From Toxonevra muliebris (taxonomy: Eukaryota; Arthropoda; Insecta; Diptera; Pallopteridae), in NCBI GenBank assembly GCA_963691655.1, contig OY829327.1, positions 59,222,079 to 59,286,078 of the forward strand: 64,000 bases of DNA. The letters run 5' to 3'. The stretch's first letter is position 1; the number at the start of each line of letters is the position of its first letter. The notes below the pieces were generated by a model. That model searched no databases. It was not told where the DNA came from and worked only from the letters and a program-made list of their open reading frames with translations. The position numbers and the translations under genes were made by a program. Below, in pieces: positions 22,781 to 34,485 of this stretch.

Positions 22781-23086
22781 GAGGCTAAGAGGAAAAGTGG
22801 TATAACTTCTACGTTCAGAAAAAAGAAGAATAATTTTACTTAAGAGCAAAAGCAAAACGAAGTATGTTCAGAGCAAGAGTGAAACGAAATATGTTCAGAG
22901 TGAAAACGGAATCAAAAACTATGCTGTTCTTGCTCTGAAAGAATTGTTATACCATTTTTGCTCTTACTTTTAAGGCGTTTCATTTTCACTCTAAACCGTA
23001 TTACTTATGCCATTCTTGCATTGACACTCTAAATTATTTCACTTTTGCTCTTATATAAATTTTAGCCCGCTTTTCCTCTCAGCCTG
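22781..23086. mobile_element. Short TIR MITE (306 bp)
   Basis: Inverted ends GAGGCTAAGAGGAAAAG and CAGGCTGAGAGGAAAAG flank an interior with repeated agagcaa, cagagtgaaa and tgctctta words that pair across the centre. Flanks ACAATTAA (22773-22780) and TCAATTAA (23087-23094) match in 7 of 8 bases, suggesting an 8-bp duplication and hAT origin. Confidence 0.8.
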
Positions 23087-25761
23087 TCAATTAATCTTAA
23101 AATTATAAAATATAAACCATAAAAACTCTAAATTTTGTTTTTGTTGGTACGTACCAACTTCCCTGGTGCTTCTACAACGAGTTTTTTCTTGCAACTGTTA
23201 AAAAACCTATTTTTCAGTAAAAAACCAAGCCTTTCGACCTTTAAACTTTATTCCGCAAAGTGCATTCAATAAATTTTATTTTTTTTTTATTGTGCGCAGT
23301 CTAATATGTATGTATATTATTTTTAAATTTGAAATGTGGAAAATTTTATATTTGTGTGAGATATTTTTAGTCAGTGAACAGTTTCTCTTACCTTTATATG
23401 AAATATGTGAAATAGTCGCATACTTATGCAAGTGCAAATGTACATTCGCGTTTTAGTACTATGCCAATATTTTTCCAATATGAATATGTAGGTATGTATA
23501 TTTTGCAACATGTTTACACTGGTGAAATGAAAACATTGCACCAATTCAACAAATATGCATGCATATTTTTAAAGCAAATATTTGGCTTAGATTTTCTAGG
23601 GAAAATGTGGAAGAAAGTAACAATTGTAATAACAAATACATACATACACACGATGTATAAATATAGCTATACTCTAATTTATTATCTATGGCTAATGCTA
23701 CCAACTATATTTTTTTTTATCCTTTTAGAATTCTGTCCTTTTTTTTTTGTCCCTTTTCGGTACTTTTTCTGTACAAGAAAAAAAAGTTCATCAACGAAAC
23801 AGCTGCAACCGTTCGCAATGTATACATTAAACGCATCCACTCACTAATAATATTCTACATTCGGACTTATGTTCTAAATCGGAGAAAAGCTCTCTACAAT
23901 ATACATGCTCTTTCAGCAAGCCCCATACATTGAATTTTCGAAAATCGTTGAGTTTGTTATTTGCTTTCCTGGCTCTTCAGCTCCGATTAGAAGTTTGTTC
24001 GCTAAAGTGAAAAAAATTTTGAAACAAGAGTGTTATGCTCTACAAGCGTCATATCTGCACGGAAAAAAAGGATTTGTAAAAAATAACGTGTGATATTCAA
24101 GAAAAGCAGAATAATCAGGAAAAATTGCCGTTTCGGCCTGTTATTTAGAAATTTAATGAGATACTCAATATAAATTTATGAGTAAACTACAAACATTACA
24201 GCACAAAACTTAATTATTACAGTTTCAGAAAGAAAAATATTCAAAGTGGCATGGAAAAAATTGAGTTGATAAAAAATACTGAATTATTATTGAAATATTA
24301 TATAATCGGCAATTAAAAATTACGGGGCAAACTGTAAAAATTTATGGAAATATTTTTGTTTCATTGCTTTCATTTTTTAAATCACACATTTACTTTGTTT
24401 TATATATCAAATATTTTTCTATATATTATCATTCAATAAAATAACTTTCAAACTGATTGGTTGGCAGTTAGATTTGCTTCTTTCTGTAACGAGACATTTT
24501 GGATTATTTATCTGGGACTTTTTGCCTGAAGCTAATAAGCTTTGGGATGTTTATACTATATTAAATGGAAGTTTTATTATTTTATTAGTAAAAGTCTTTA
24601 GCATTGGATGTCCATTTTATAATTGTATCGAATAGTTTTCCCAAAACAATTGATACTGAAACACCATCTTTTTTTGAATTACCCAAGAATCATGAAGATA
24701 GCTGGTCGAGTTGTTTGCTTTTGATCAATGCAGTATATTTTTTTCCTTGTGAGATCCATTTTGACTTTGCTTAACTTTCTGAGAACTCAACCGGTGCTAT
24801 TGCGGAAAATTTTTAGATAGGAAAATTACAATTTGAAGCGACCAGCCTGCCGCATAAGTCCGGACGCTCTTTGAATCAGCGTTCTGGACTGCGCTGTTTG
24901 AGTTCGTGCTTTTGAGTCCAATTTTGCCTTATTGCCGTCCACCAACTCTTGACAGTTCGCGATTTTATGAAAACGTTTTCACATTTATGGAAGTGCTTTT
25001 CTGGTTCGCAATGTGGTGACCACTTTATTATGGACCAATACATGTTAACAAATATTTTTTTAAATTTTTTGCTTCCATTTGTTGAGTGGAAGACGCTTTT
25101 ATGTTGGGTCATTTACTATGAAAATTACCTAAGACACTCATCGGGAGTGGTTTAATGCTAAATAGTGGTAAGTTATGCTAAATAGAGAAAAGATTACGGT
25201 GATGGGTTGGTCCTCAGATTTACGAGACTTCAAAAAAAAATTTGAGGAAAGTTATTTAAAAAATTAGCAGAAATAATGATCTCTATATTTCCACTGGCCT
25301 TCATTAATAACATCATTATATCGGCGTCACCACTTTGCAGAGCAGGTATGAAAATTGTGGTTTGCCTCTTAAATATTCATTAATTTTACTTAATTTGAAA
25401 AGTATTTTTTATTCAGATTTCTAATATTTGTTTCGGCCAAATTAAATCGTATAAACCAATGTATATACGATTTAATTTATTTTTAAGGTGACATATCTAT
25501 TGCTCTAGTCGAAAAAAACCAAAATTTCGAAATTATATAAAAAAATACAATAGATAGAGACTTGAAATTTTTTATTTTATAATACATCTAATTATCTTTA
25601 AATAATTTTTTTGTTTTTCGATTTGATTCAATAGTTTTCTTGTTGATGGCGTCCAAAAAAATTCGCCATTTTGTCGGCAAATATTATAGAAATCCTCCAG
25701 GTGCTCTAAAACAAAAAATCAAAAAAATCTAAAAATTTTCTATAAGATAATATTATAATAA
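23087..25761. other. Intergenic or intronic, no gene recognised
   Basis: AT-rich. The 128-codon frame at 23461-23847 is composed of aromatic and low-complexity codons and is not credible. A less AT-rich patch at 24840-25140 shows no motif. Confidence 0.5.
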
Positions 25762-25925
25762 AAAATGAGCCTTAAGCAAAGTTTTAATTAAAAAAAAGAA
25801 GAATTTCGCTCTAAAATGACCCCTGTAAAAGCAAAACTAAGCAACCTCGTAATAAAAGTCTATTTTATAAAAAAAATATTTCCGAACAAAATAAGCTTAG
25901 GTAGAACAAAATCCATCATGTATTT
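25762..25925 (+). repeat. Dispersed repeat, copy 2
   Basis: Same ordered words as 20580-20785 (agcaaagttttaattaaaaa, ctaagcaacct, cgtaataaaagtcta, aggtagaacaaaatccatca). The stretch just after it (cgagaaaaactcgtttaaag) resembles a piece of the MITE at 47691-48273. Confidence 0.7.
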
Positions 25926-26943
25926 CAAAAGTTACAACACCCGCCAATTTGAAAAAGTATGTTTCGAGAAAAACTCGTTTAAAGAATGGTGCAGCTGTCG
26001 CGCTACTTTGAAATTCTTATTGTACCAGGTGTGTATTCGTAGATTTTGGTTTTTTGATGTTTTTTTTTTTTTTTGCTTTTCTAAACAAACCATGTAATTT
26101 AAAGAGTTCTGGATGAAAATTTTAAGAATATACACAAAACCTGACCTTACCAGAAAGGTTTTACAGATTCGTGAGCAGCGCCCAGAAAAACCTACCCAGA
26201 ACTCAGATACTATTTTGCTGTTTTACAGTGTTATAACCGCACACCAAGTATATAAATACTTAACCCGGCGTTGGTGTAGTGGAAAAAGTTAAGTTTGTGG
26301 TGAAGTGAGGTATGCCACACCCCAAAACTAAATATACCTGCAAATAAAAAACAGTGTATAAATAAAAACAAAATATGTTATACCCATATATTTAATTCTT
26401 CTGTATTGCTCGTAACCTACCTGCGCAATGTATTTGAATTCAGAAATCAAAGGGAGAAAGTCTAGTGCAAATGTAAGTTGTGCGCATGCGCACGTTTTAT
26501 TTGTATTTGACAACTAAAACATACAAATAAATTGTCAAATGACTTCAGGGGCGGATGGAGAATAAAAATGTAGGCCACTTTAACCAATTATGAATTTTTT
26601 TAAAAGTTTTTATTTTCACAAGCATTTGCATAAGGTATTTAATTTAAGTATTTATTTGTTGTATTTTCTTAAGAAGTGCAACGATGTATACGATAAGCAA
26701 TATTGAAATGGAAGTTCTTAAATGAGATTTTTTAGCTGCAGGAAAGCATTAATATATTCCATTTTAGTATTCAGCAACTATTCTCTTAAAAATACCTTTA
26801 ATTATTGGTGCATTTTGCTCTCTTGGTGGTACTGACATTTTTACGAAATGAACTTTTTCTGTATTTAAATATTTGGTTGCAAGATCAATATTTTATTTTC
26901 TTCGTAGCCTTCCAAATAAAAATGAGTGCAGCAAATCTTTACG
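25926..26943. other. Intergenic or intronic, no feature recognised
   Basis: AT-rich. caggggcggatggag at about 26547 resembles a hAT end of the CAGTGGCGG type, but no partner end was found. Confidence 0.45.
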
Positions 26944-27265
26944 TTTCTTAGTGCCTGGTTGTGCTGGTGATCGGTGTTCGACAAACACAAAACATTTTTT
27001 TCCGTGATCGGTCGAGGTGTTTACATTCAGCTTGTTGCAGAGTTGCATTTTGTCGAAATATAGTCGTTTGTTTAATACTATTTTGTATGTGATGATACTG
27101 TCTTGTAAAATAACTCATTGTCACCCGATATACTCGGCGTGATCGGTGTACAATACATCGAGATATGCTCGTGTTCGGTGTGAGAGTGAGTGAAGACTCT
27201 CTCTTTGTGTTCGGCGCAACAACAATTTCATGGTGTTCGCCGAGGATACTCCCAATATAACTACA
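26944..27265. other. Cluster of GTGTTCGG/GTGATCGG words
   Basis: Six or more variants of gtgttcgg and gtgatcgg occur within about 320 bases of higher GC content. It may be the end of a repetitive element or a regulatory segment; neither can be shown. Confidence 0.4.
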
Positions 27266-27868
27266 GCCAAGCATCTTACAGGCCACAAGCGTCTACACAC
27301 TTTCGTTCCACTGCTTTATCTTTTGGGAAACTATAAAAAATTTAATTGTGCTAATTTGATACAAATCTTCATATTCTTACAAACGCAAAAACATTAGTTG
27401 ATATTTTTTTTGGTTTCCATATAAATAGCACCGGCGAGATATTCAGCCGAATTCTAAGTATTCCCGAATTAAATTCCAGGGAAAAGTTGTTTCTTGTATA
27501 GAAGTATTACATATATGGTTATACCCCACCACCAATGGTTTGCATGCTCAACATACGGAATACATACATCTTGATTTGTTTTTTCACAAATTTAATGGCA
27601 AAATTTCAAATAATCCAAATTTATACTTTTACATTTAAAATGAACGCCCACTTCGAAAAATAGTTACCACATAATAATAACGCGTCTTAATTTTGTTAGC
27701 AATGTCTGTATTAATTTCAAATGCAAATGCTGTCTCCCCAAACAATTTCACTTTTAAAAGAACCGTAATATTTTAACCTTTTTCGATCTTGGCACAAGGA
27801 TTAACTTTTAAATCAATGGCTATTGAAACTAAGATCAACAATTTTCATCTTGTTTATTATTAAAAGTT
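27266..27868. other. Intergenic or intronic, no feature recognised
   Basis: AT-rich, no motif seen. Confidence 0.5.
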
Positions 27869-28094
27869 ACGACCTCGATAGTCTAGTGAATAGTGCACTA
27901 GACTTACATGCAGAAGGTTGCGGGTTCGATTTCCGTTTTGGTCTGGTGGTTAATTCTCATAAACTTCTTATATTCACCATCGATATGAAGTGTATGAGAA
28001 ATATAAGAAAATGTACAAGTACGAATCTTGGTAGGCAATGGCAAAACCACCAAGTAATAACAAATTGACACACGGCCGTTCGCAATCGGCGCAC
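27869..28094 (+). mobile_element. tRNA-Glu-derived SINE family 1, 3'-truncated copy
   Basis: Starts with the same acgacctcgatagtctagtg head as 7224, with a recognisable A-box and B-box (ggttcgatttcc), continues through ggtggttaattctcat and the core (ggcaatggcaaaaccaccaag) and stops aligning after cgcaatcggcg. The 3' tail is absent. It lies 60 bases left of the CTTCGG-type element. Confidence 0.85.
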
Positions 28095-28153
28095 ATTGGG
28101 AAAAACATAGGTAAAACCCTAGCATCGCTTATTTTAAGCTCTAGCATCCATAC

Positions 28154-29192
28154 TAGTGTCCGACCGAATATTCGGCTTCGGCCTAAAATTGCTCCTTCGG
28201 CTTCGGCAAAAAGTGGCCGAAGTATTTGCCGAAGCCGAAGATTATAAGCATTTTATTTTATAAAAATTTTTACTATAGTAGATTGGCAGTACAAATTTAT
28301 ACAAAAAAATAAATGTGAAGTGGTTATATAAAGTATTTACATTACAAATTTCTGTGTTATATTTTCTCCGTTTGCTTGTCCCATTTTTACTTTGGAAGTA
28401 ACCCACAGATTTCCAACCGTACAAACAGTTATCAGTGATTTTTTTAACGAACAACCTGCTTGAGCTAATATAATTATAGGCAGCAGAAGCAAGCCAAACT
28501 TTTTTACTTTTTAAGGAAGACTTGAAGCGTATTGAAAAGAAGCGTGAATTGTTAGAGAAGCCGACATTTTCCATTACTGGTGCTTAACTTTTTTTTTTTG
28601 CTTTCAAAGAGGTCAAAAAAATTGAAAATTGTTTTGGCTAAAACTTTTTCGGCTTCATAAAACCACGCCCACTAAATTTTTTAGGGTTTTGAGATCAGAT
28701 TTATGCTTTTTACATTAAAATTTATCAATCCCATTTTTTTTTAAATCAATCAAAAATTTGGGAACTAGAGGGTTCTGGTTCCTGCTACAGGTCTATCGAT
28801 AAATATGCTGATTCAATCTTTGATTTTAGATAAGCAGAACCCTGCCAACTTTTTTTTGGCACTGGTTTCGTTGAACGACAGTAGTTCTACAGATATATAG
28901 TCGATGTTACTGTATATTTTGACGTAAACAAATTTTTAAGCGATTCTTGAAATAAATAATATTTGTCAGCTCTTTCAACAGTGAACAGTTATTTAGTCCT
29001 ACTCGTCAGCTTTTTATTTGGAGTATCTCCTATTTATATTTTTCTGTATATGTTTCCAAATACATAGGTAGAAAAAATTTACTTTCAGATTTTTATTTTT
29101 TTATATTTTAAAAATCCTTCAGTCTTCGGCTTCGGCCGAAGGTTAGATGAATGGCCGGCTTCGGCCAAAAAACCACCTTCGGTCGGGCACTA
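28154..29192. mobile_element. CTTCGG-rich TIR transposon, copy 2 (non-autonomous)
   Basis: Left end TAGTGTCCGACCGAATATTC and right end (inverted) TAGTGCCCGACCGAAGG are matching terminal repeats, with CTTCGG/CCGAAG-rich subterminal DNA. The 1039-bp element aligns with 1377-2645 at both outer thirds and differs in the middle. Flanks ATCCATAC (28146-28153) and ATCCATGA (29193-29200) agree in 6 of 8 bases, which fits a decayed 8-bp hAT-type duplication. A 110-codon minus frame at 28242-28574 has a partial counterpart in copy 1 but no recognised domain. Confidence 0.85.
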
Positions 29193-29200
29193 ATCCATGA

Positions 29201-31368
29201 TATTAGAGTTAGAAACACAAATTTTGGACATGTTAATTCATGGAATTCTTCAAAGCATCGGATGGTATTATTGTTTCTTATTTTGCAACATCAGGCGCTA
29301 ATACGCTACGTTCGGAAATTCAAACTTTTTAATAACTCTACAGCCCGAAAAAAAATCGAAATAGCTAAATTTTGGTTCTCGGGTAGAGTATGGTTTCTTA
29401 TCTTATTTCTCTCTTATTGTCTTTCATTCATAAGTTGAGGTTTTGGTACCACAGATCTTATAGGTCGCAGTGCCTGACTTTCGGGTTGTTCCATCCTTAA
29501 AATTATTAAGAGTCTTTCAACTATTCTGCGGCAATAATGAGAAAATTTCTTGTTTTAATGAGTTTCTTATTGTATTTGTTTCAAGAGTGATATTTCTTCG
29601 GTATGCATTTTATGTTTTGAAGATTTGAAGCCAATGTATATAGACGCATAAAAAAGCGACATAAAAAACAAAAGGTTCATTGAATTCAATATACCGAAAA
29701 AGCGAAGGAAAATTATAGTAGCAAGACATATATGTTAACCTTCACAGAGGTTAAATTCAGGAAGGTTCATAATGCTGATTAATTCAAACTCTATTTGTAC
29801 ACATTGAATGCATTAAAGGTTTCTAATTAAACTCCCTTTATTTTTAGCCATTGATACATATATAATAAAAAAATGGGTAAAAAGAAATCAGTTACGTTAC
29901 ACATACATACACATACAAATGTGTATATATATATATTTTGTACATGACAGTAAGTGCCACAGTATAGACAACGAAATAGAGACTAATTGCTCCGATAAAA
30001 ATGAAATGGTATATTTCTGCCCATTTCTCCCGAAGCTGTGCGAGTTTGGGTTTATGTTCATCAGTTCACAGATCATCAGCTCTTATGTCCAATCGATAAT
30101 TCACAATCGTATTTTTTAGTAATAAATGTGAATAGTACAGCAAAGCAGTGATACATAAGTGAGTATTGTATATAAGCTTATGTATTCATTAAATGGCAAA
30201 CACCATTTGATGTCTGATTTCGAAATTAATGAGGGGTAAGCAGAGAAGTTAAGAGATAAGTTTGTATGTAACTAAAAATGAATTCGGTTATAGAGCATGA
30301 TTGGTCTAACTGAAATGGTGCAGAAGAGAGATAAGTTTGTTAGATTTTTTGTTTTGGTTTTCAATTATAAATAGTCAATTATTTAAGACAATGGAATGAA
30401 ACTTGAATGTTTAAAGTATGATACTGAAAATTTCAATAAAATGCAGAACAATTTAAAGCGAAATGCTTGCAATCGTATATAAAGATTTTATTAAATAAAA
30501 CAAAAGCTCTTAACAAAAGCAATGAAATGGTTTAGTTTTTGAAAGTTTAAAAAACTTATACATAGTATGTTTATAGAAGAGAACTAGACTTCGTTACCTT
30601 CTTCTTACACATACGAGATTTTGTATTTATATATGTATGTAGGTATGTAAATATGTATCGGTGAAATTACCCGCAGAGTTTGTGTGTATCTTTGTTGTTG
30701 TTGTTATTATCGTTGTCATCAACATAATAACAATCATAATAACAATGATAACATTAATGAAGATCCTTTTAAATGTACTTGTGTGTGTTTATCCTGTTTT
30801 TAATTTATACCCTCCTTTATTTGTTTTTATTAACATTTTTGTTTTTGTTTTTGCTGCAAGCTACAAGAAAGAAAGTAAAACCAAAATGAATGTATAAGCC
30901 TTTCGTATACATGCTCGTACGTTACATATGTATTGTGCGTGTATATTCACTACCACACAAACATATGTACATCACGGCAGCAGAGTAGCAATTTAACAAT
31001 AATTATGCAAAAAGTATGCAAATAAAACTTTTTGATTATGTGGGTACTTTTTATGATTTTATTGCCTCAATATTTGCATATAAAAAGGGCCAGGAAAACT
31101 TTTGAATTTCTTCTTTTTTTTGTTTCTAGAAAGAAAAAATGCTTAAATAATTATAAATTTTGAGGTTTTTAAGCTATTTTTTTTACTATCTCAATATGCA
31201 TATCTTTTAATTAAAAGAAATAAACCGATATTAGAAAAGACTTTAAACTAAAGATGTAAATAACGAATGCGTCAATACCATATTCATGGTGCGGCTGAAT
31301 CCCTCCGTTCTTTTGTTGAATAGAGCCTTTTTGGAGAATAAAAACTGAAGCATTCATGAGCTCCTCGC
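29201..31368. other. Intergenic or intronic, no gene recognised
   Basis: AT-rich, with tgtatatatatatat and (ttg)n/(aac)n-like runs near 29920 and 30690-30740. The Val/Ile-rich 78-codon frame at 30661-30897 is a by-product of these repeats. Confidence 0.5.
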
Positions 31369-32409
31369 CTACACCCAGAGAAATACTTACTTGGTTCGAA
31401 GAAAAATGGCTATAAAATTGAGGAAAAATGGGAATGACTTGGCGCCATAGAAACAGTTTCCTCATTTAGATATATAAAATTTCTTTGAGTTGAGGAAATA
31501 TTTTTCAAATGTGAGAAATTTTCTATAATTTAGTTAAATTTTCCTCAGTTTGAGGAATAATTTTTCATACATTAAAGTCAGTTTACTTTTTGGAAAAGAA
31601 ATCCTCAATGTATGGAATATTTTCTACAATGTTGTTTTAATTAAAAGGCATGGAAATCATGTTTTTTTTACTTGTAATCATTTATTATTTTATTTTTAAT
31701 AAGAATTAAGGTTTACATTCATACGTATTTTTACAAACACTACAGGCATCGTCCCCTTGAAATGATCAAAAGATCCTTATGGCCACCAAAAAATTATAAA
31801 TTGAACTTTATTGAAATCTATATCTTTTGAATATATTTTATTTTTTTCATAATATATATATATTTTTTTTTTCAAAAATTATGTAATTGGCCACAAACCA
31901 CATCGCTTGAAATAGAGACACCGACTTAAAAATTCAAAAGAAAAACAAAGCGTACGCGATTATCTGCTAAGGCCAAAAGAGTAAAGCTAGTTTTTTGTAT
32001 ATACAAAAATTTTGTGTTTAGAACATTTTTGGTATATACAAATTATATCAACAGCCACAAACACAACCGCTTCGCTTGAAATAAAGACGCCGACTAAAAA
32101 ATTCAAAAGAAAAACAAAGCGAAAGCGATTGTCTGCTAAGGCCAAAAGAGTAAAGCTAGTTTTTTGTGTATACCAAAATTTTGTATGGAGAACATTTTTG
32201 GTATATTCGTCTCTTTCTTACATTTTCTATGCAACTAAATTTGTAACAATGAAGAAATAACTTACTTCAAATTGGACACCATGGTTCCATGAAAGGGGCA
32301 CATTTTTCTTCATTTTGGGGAAAATTTACTTAAACGAGAGAAATTTTCGTGGATTCAAATTGAGGAAACTTTTTCTTTGTTATAGAGATGGGTATTTTTC
32401 TGGGTGTAG
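31369..32409. mobile_element. CTACACCCAGA-type TIR element with duplicated inner module
   Basis: Left end CTACACCCAGAGAAATAC and right end (inverted) CTACACCCAGAAAAATAC form terminal repeats, with subterminal repeats of ttgaggaaa. The centre contains a tandem duplication of about 160 bp (31885-32044 and 32049-32215). No clear target duplication and no transposase frame were found. The superfamily is not determined. Confidence 0.72.
31885..32215 (+). repeat. Tandem duplication, two units of about 160 bp
   Basis: Both units carry gccacaaac, cgcttgaaata, attcaaaagaaaaacaaagc, tctgctaaggccaaaagagt and gaacatttttggtata in the same order with few differences, so the duplication is recent relative to the host element. 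Confidence 0.85.
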
Positions 32410-33036
32410 TATTAATGAAAATTCTGAATCATTTATACCAGTCCAGAACTTAACCTGTGTCTGTAGGGAATGTCTATACCAAACTAAGATCGCAAAAATA
32501 TTTAAAAGTTTGCATTAACAAGGATAACAAATAGATCCTTTGATCATGCAACTTCTTTTTTGTTCCGTATTCTGTAATTAAACATTATATTGGACTTTTT
32601 CCTTAAAATAATTTAAAATTACCCATTCCTGACAAAAATTTAAGTTATTGTTAAAAAAAATTTGTTTAAAGGCGTTAAACTTTGGAAGTTTCTTTCTCTC
32701 TGCCAAAACCCGACGATCTATTTTCTTTTGTATATTTTTAGTAAGTCTATTAGATATATCAAATAAAAAATTTAAATTCCTGTTCTTGAGATTTTTAACT
32801 CATTTTGGTTTGGTACTAGATGACATAATCCAATTTTGAAAACTTTAAAAATACAATTTCCATAAACAGTGTGTTTCTAAACTGAAAACCGGAAAATTTT
32901 TATTTCTGACACTCTATACAATAAAGAAAAATTACAAAATTTAAGAAATACTCAAAAGTTTTTATTTAATTTTACTTTAATATTATATGATTAAATATTA
33001 TATGATTAAATATAATTTTTCATTGCAAAAAAAAAA
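32410..33036. other. Intergenic or intronic, no feature recognised
   Basis: AT-rich, no motif. Confidence 0.5.
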
Positions 33037-33343
33037 AAACTACTACTACTATTATGGCACAACAGCCCATGAAGGGCCAAGGCCGAGCTTTTCGCATCCA
33101 TTCATGTTGTGTGAGTTATATTTATACACGAATGGAAGGGACCTACAGTTTTATGACGAATCCGAACGGCAAAGTGAAAAGCTTTTCATTGGCATTTTTT
33201 TACTTGGAGGTTTGCCATTGCCAGCCAAGAGGTGGTCCATGTAGAAAAATTTTTATTTTTCTATTTTTGAGCGTGCCGAGATATGAACCCGGGCACCTCT
33301 GCGTAGCAGTCCAACACACTAACTACTAGGCTACAGCGACCAC
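33037..33343 (-). mobile_element. tRNA-headed SINE, family 2
   Basis: The tRNA-like head is at 33269-33343 on the minus strand: A-box-like tagcctagtagttagtg and B-box-like gggttcatatc. The body then runs down to a tail with (tag)n and a T-rich stretch at about 33030-33050. The middle (ggacctacagttttatg, tccgaacggc, ggtttgccattgccagcc) is homologous to the core of SINE family 1, but the head and the 3' part are different. Flanking A-rich runs hide any target duplication. Confidence 0.78.
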
Positions 33344-33407
33344 AAAAAAAAAACCAAGAGAAAAAAATCAATCCAATTATGCAATCCACATTTCATGGTG
33401 TCCATTA

Positions 33408-34483
33408 ATTGTTTGCAAAATTATGAAATTATATATTAGTTATGGGAGAAAAATTTGTATTTCAAGTCAATATTTAGTATGCCCAGCTTGAGGATTGAGC
33501 ATCAATAACCGCTTGGAGACGTCTCTGCATTGATGAAATTCCTCCTTGATGTATTGAATTAGTTGACTATTTGGTTTTGCCACTTTTTCTTCAAAAGTGC
33601 CCATAGATCCCCCATTGGATTTAGGTCGGGACTTTGTGGCGATGTATCAATGGCCTTACAGCAGTTACAGAGCACACAAGTTCTACATAAATACAATTTC
33701 TGCTTCGTGTCATTATTCTGATATAATTTGTCTTTGTACTTTGTAGAGTTGTTCTTGTCAAAAAAGCTGAATCGATGAACACAGGCGATTAAGTTTGTTC
33801 TTAAAATATCAAGATACAGTTCCTTATCCACACTTCTCTAAGAAATCCAGCCCCACATATTTACTGATAGTTTCCCAAATTTGAATATTGAATTTTCTTT
33901 TTTCTAGAGCTGAAAGTGATTTTTGCCACACTCTATTGGGCCCCGCACTGTGAAAAAGCATTATCTTTATTTCATCGCTGGAAATAACATCATCCCAGTA
34001 TTCAATCGAACATAAAAAGTACCCCTGCGCAAATTGAAAGCGTTTTGCAACATTTTGTTCAGACACCAGTGGTTTCTTCCTGGCTACTTTTAAAGAATAG
34101 TTCATCTTTAAAAGTACTTTACAAAGTGCCTTAGAAATATATCTAAAGCCATTGCTCTTGTTGTAGTGCGAGGGTTTTCAAAAATTATTCGAATTTTTCT
34201 GATATTCTTCTTAGTCCTCCAGAAGAAACTTTCAACTCATTCGCCCTTAAATTTTACTAAAAACATTTCGGATAGTTCTTTAGGATTTTTTCCTCTGTGG
34301 AAATTATAGTACTCCACTCTTTTTCCGGACATTATATTAATAAATTACACCTCATATTCCATTATTATATTCTTTACAAACACGTATTTGAAAACTTATT
34401 CAAAACGTCTGTGAGAAGTTTCGCTAATTTTTACCGACATAACGGCGTTTCATTTTCAATGCTTGCTTACTTTTGCAAAGAAT
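33408..34483 (-). mobile_element. Tc1-like transposon, defective
   Basis: Inverted ends ATTGTTTGCAAAATTATG and ATTCTTTGCAAAAGTAAG match in 15 of 18 bases and abut TA dinucleotides at 33406-33407 and 34484-34485. The 1.08 kb length is short for Tc1-like elements (usually 1.3-1.7 kb). Confidence 0.85.
33570..34332 (-). pseudogene. Tc1-like transposase relic
   Basis: From an ATG at 34330-34332 the minus strand reads MSGKRVEYYNFHRGK, a decayed helix-turn-helix region, then ARKKPLVSEQNVAKRFQFAQ, WDDVISSDEIKIMLFHSAG (first catalytic Asp block kept), GPNRVWQKSLSALE, then in another frame ELYLDILRTNL, YQNNDTK and SPDLNPMGDLWALLKKK. In active Tc1-like enzymes these last two blocks read QDNDPKH and SPDLNPIENLW. 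Here the second catalytic Asp is Asn and the catalytic Glu region reads MGD, so both are lost. A frameshift or deletion sits near 33830. The remnant cannot cut DNA. Confidence 0.88.
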
Positions 34484-34485
34484 TA

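Noticed and set aside
23461..23847. 128-codon plus-strand frame
   Set aside because: Phe/Tyr/Ile-rich translation of AT-rich DNA; no motif and no splice context.
26547..26562. hAT end of the CAGTGGCGG type
   Set aside because: Single end-like match without an inverted partner or duplication nearby.
30661..30897. Val/Ile-rich frame resembling a membrane protein
   Set aside because: It translates (ttg)n/(ata)n-type short repeats; hydrophobicity is a by-product.
33269..33343. Functional tRNA gene on the minus strand
   Set aside because: B-box is degenerate (ggttcatatc) and it is joined to a SINE body homologous to family 1.
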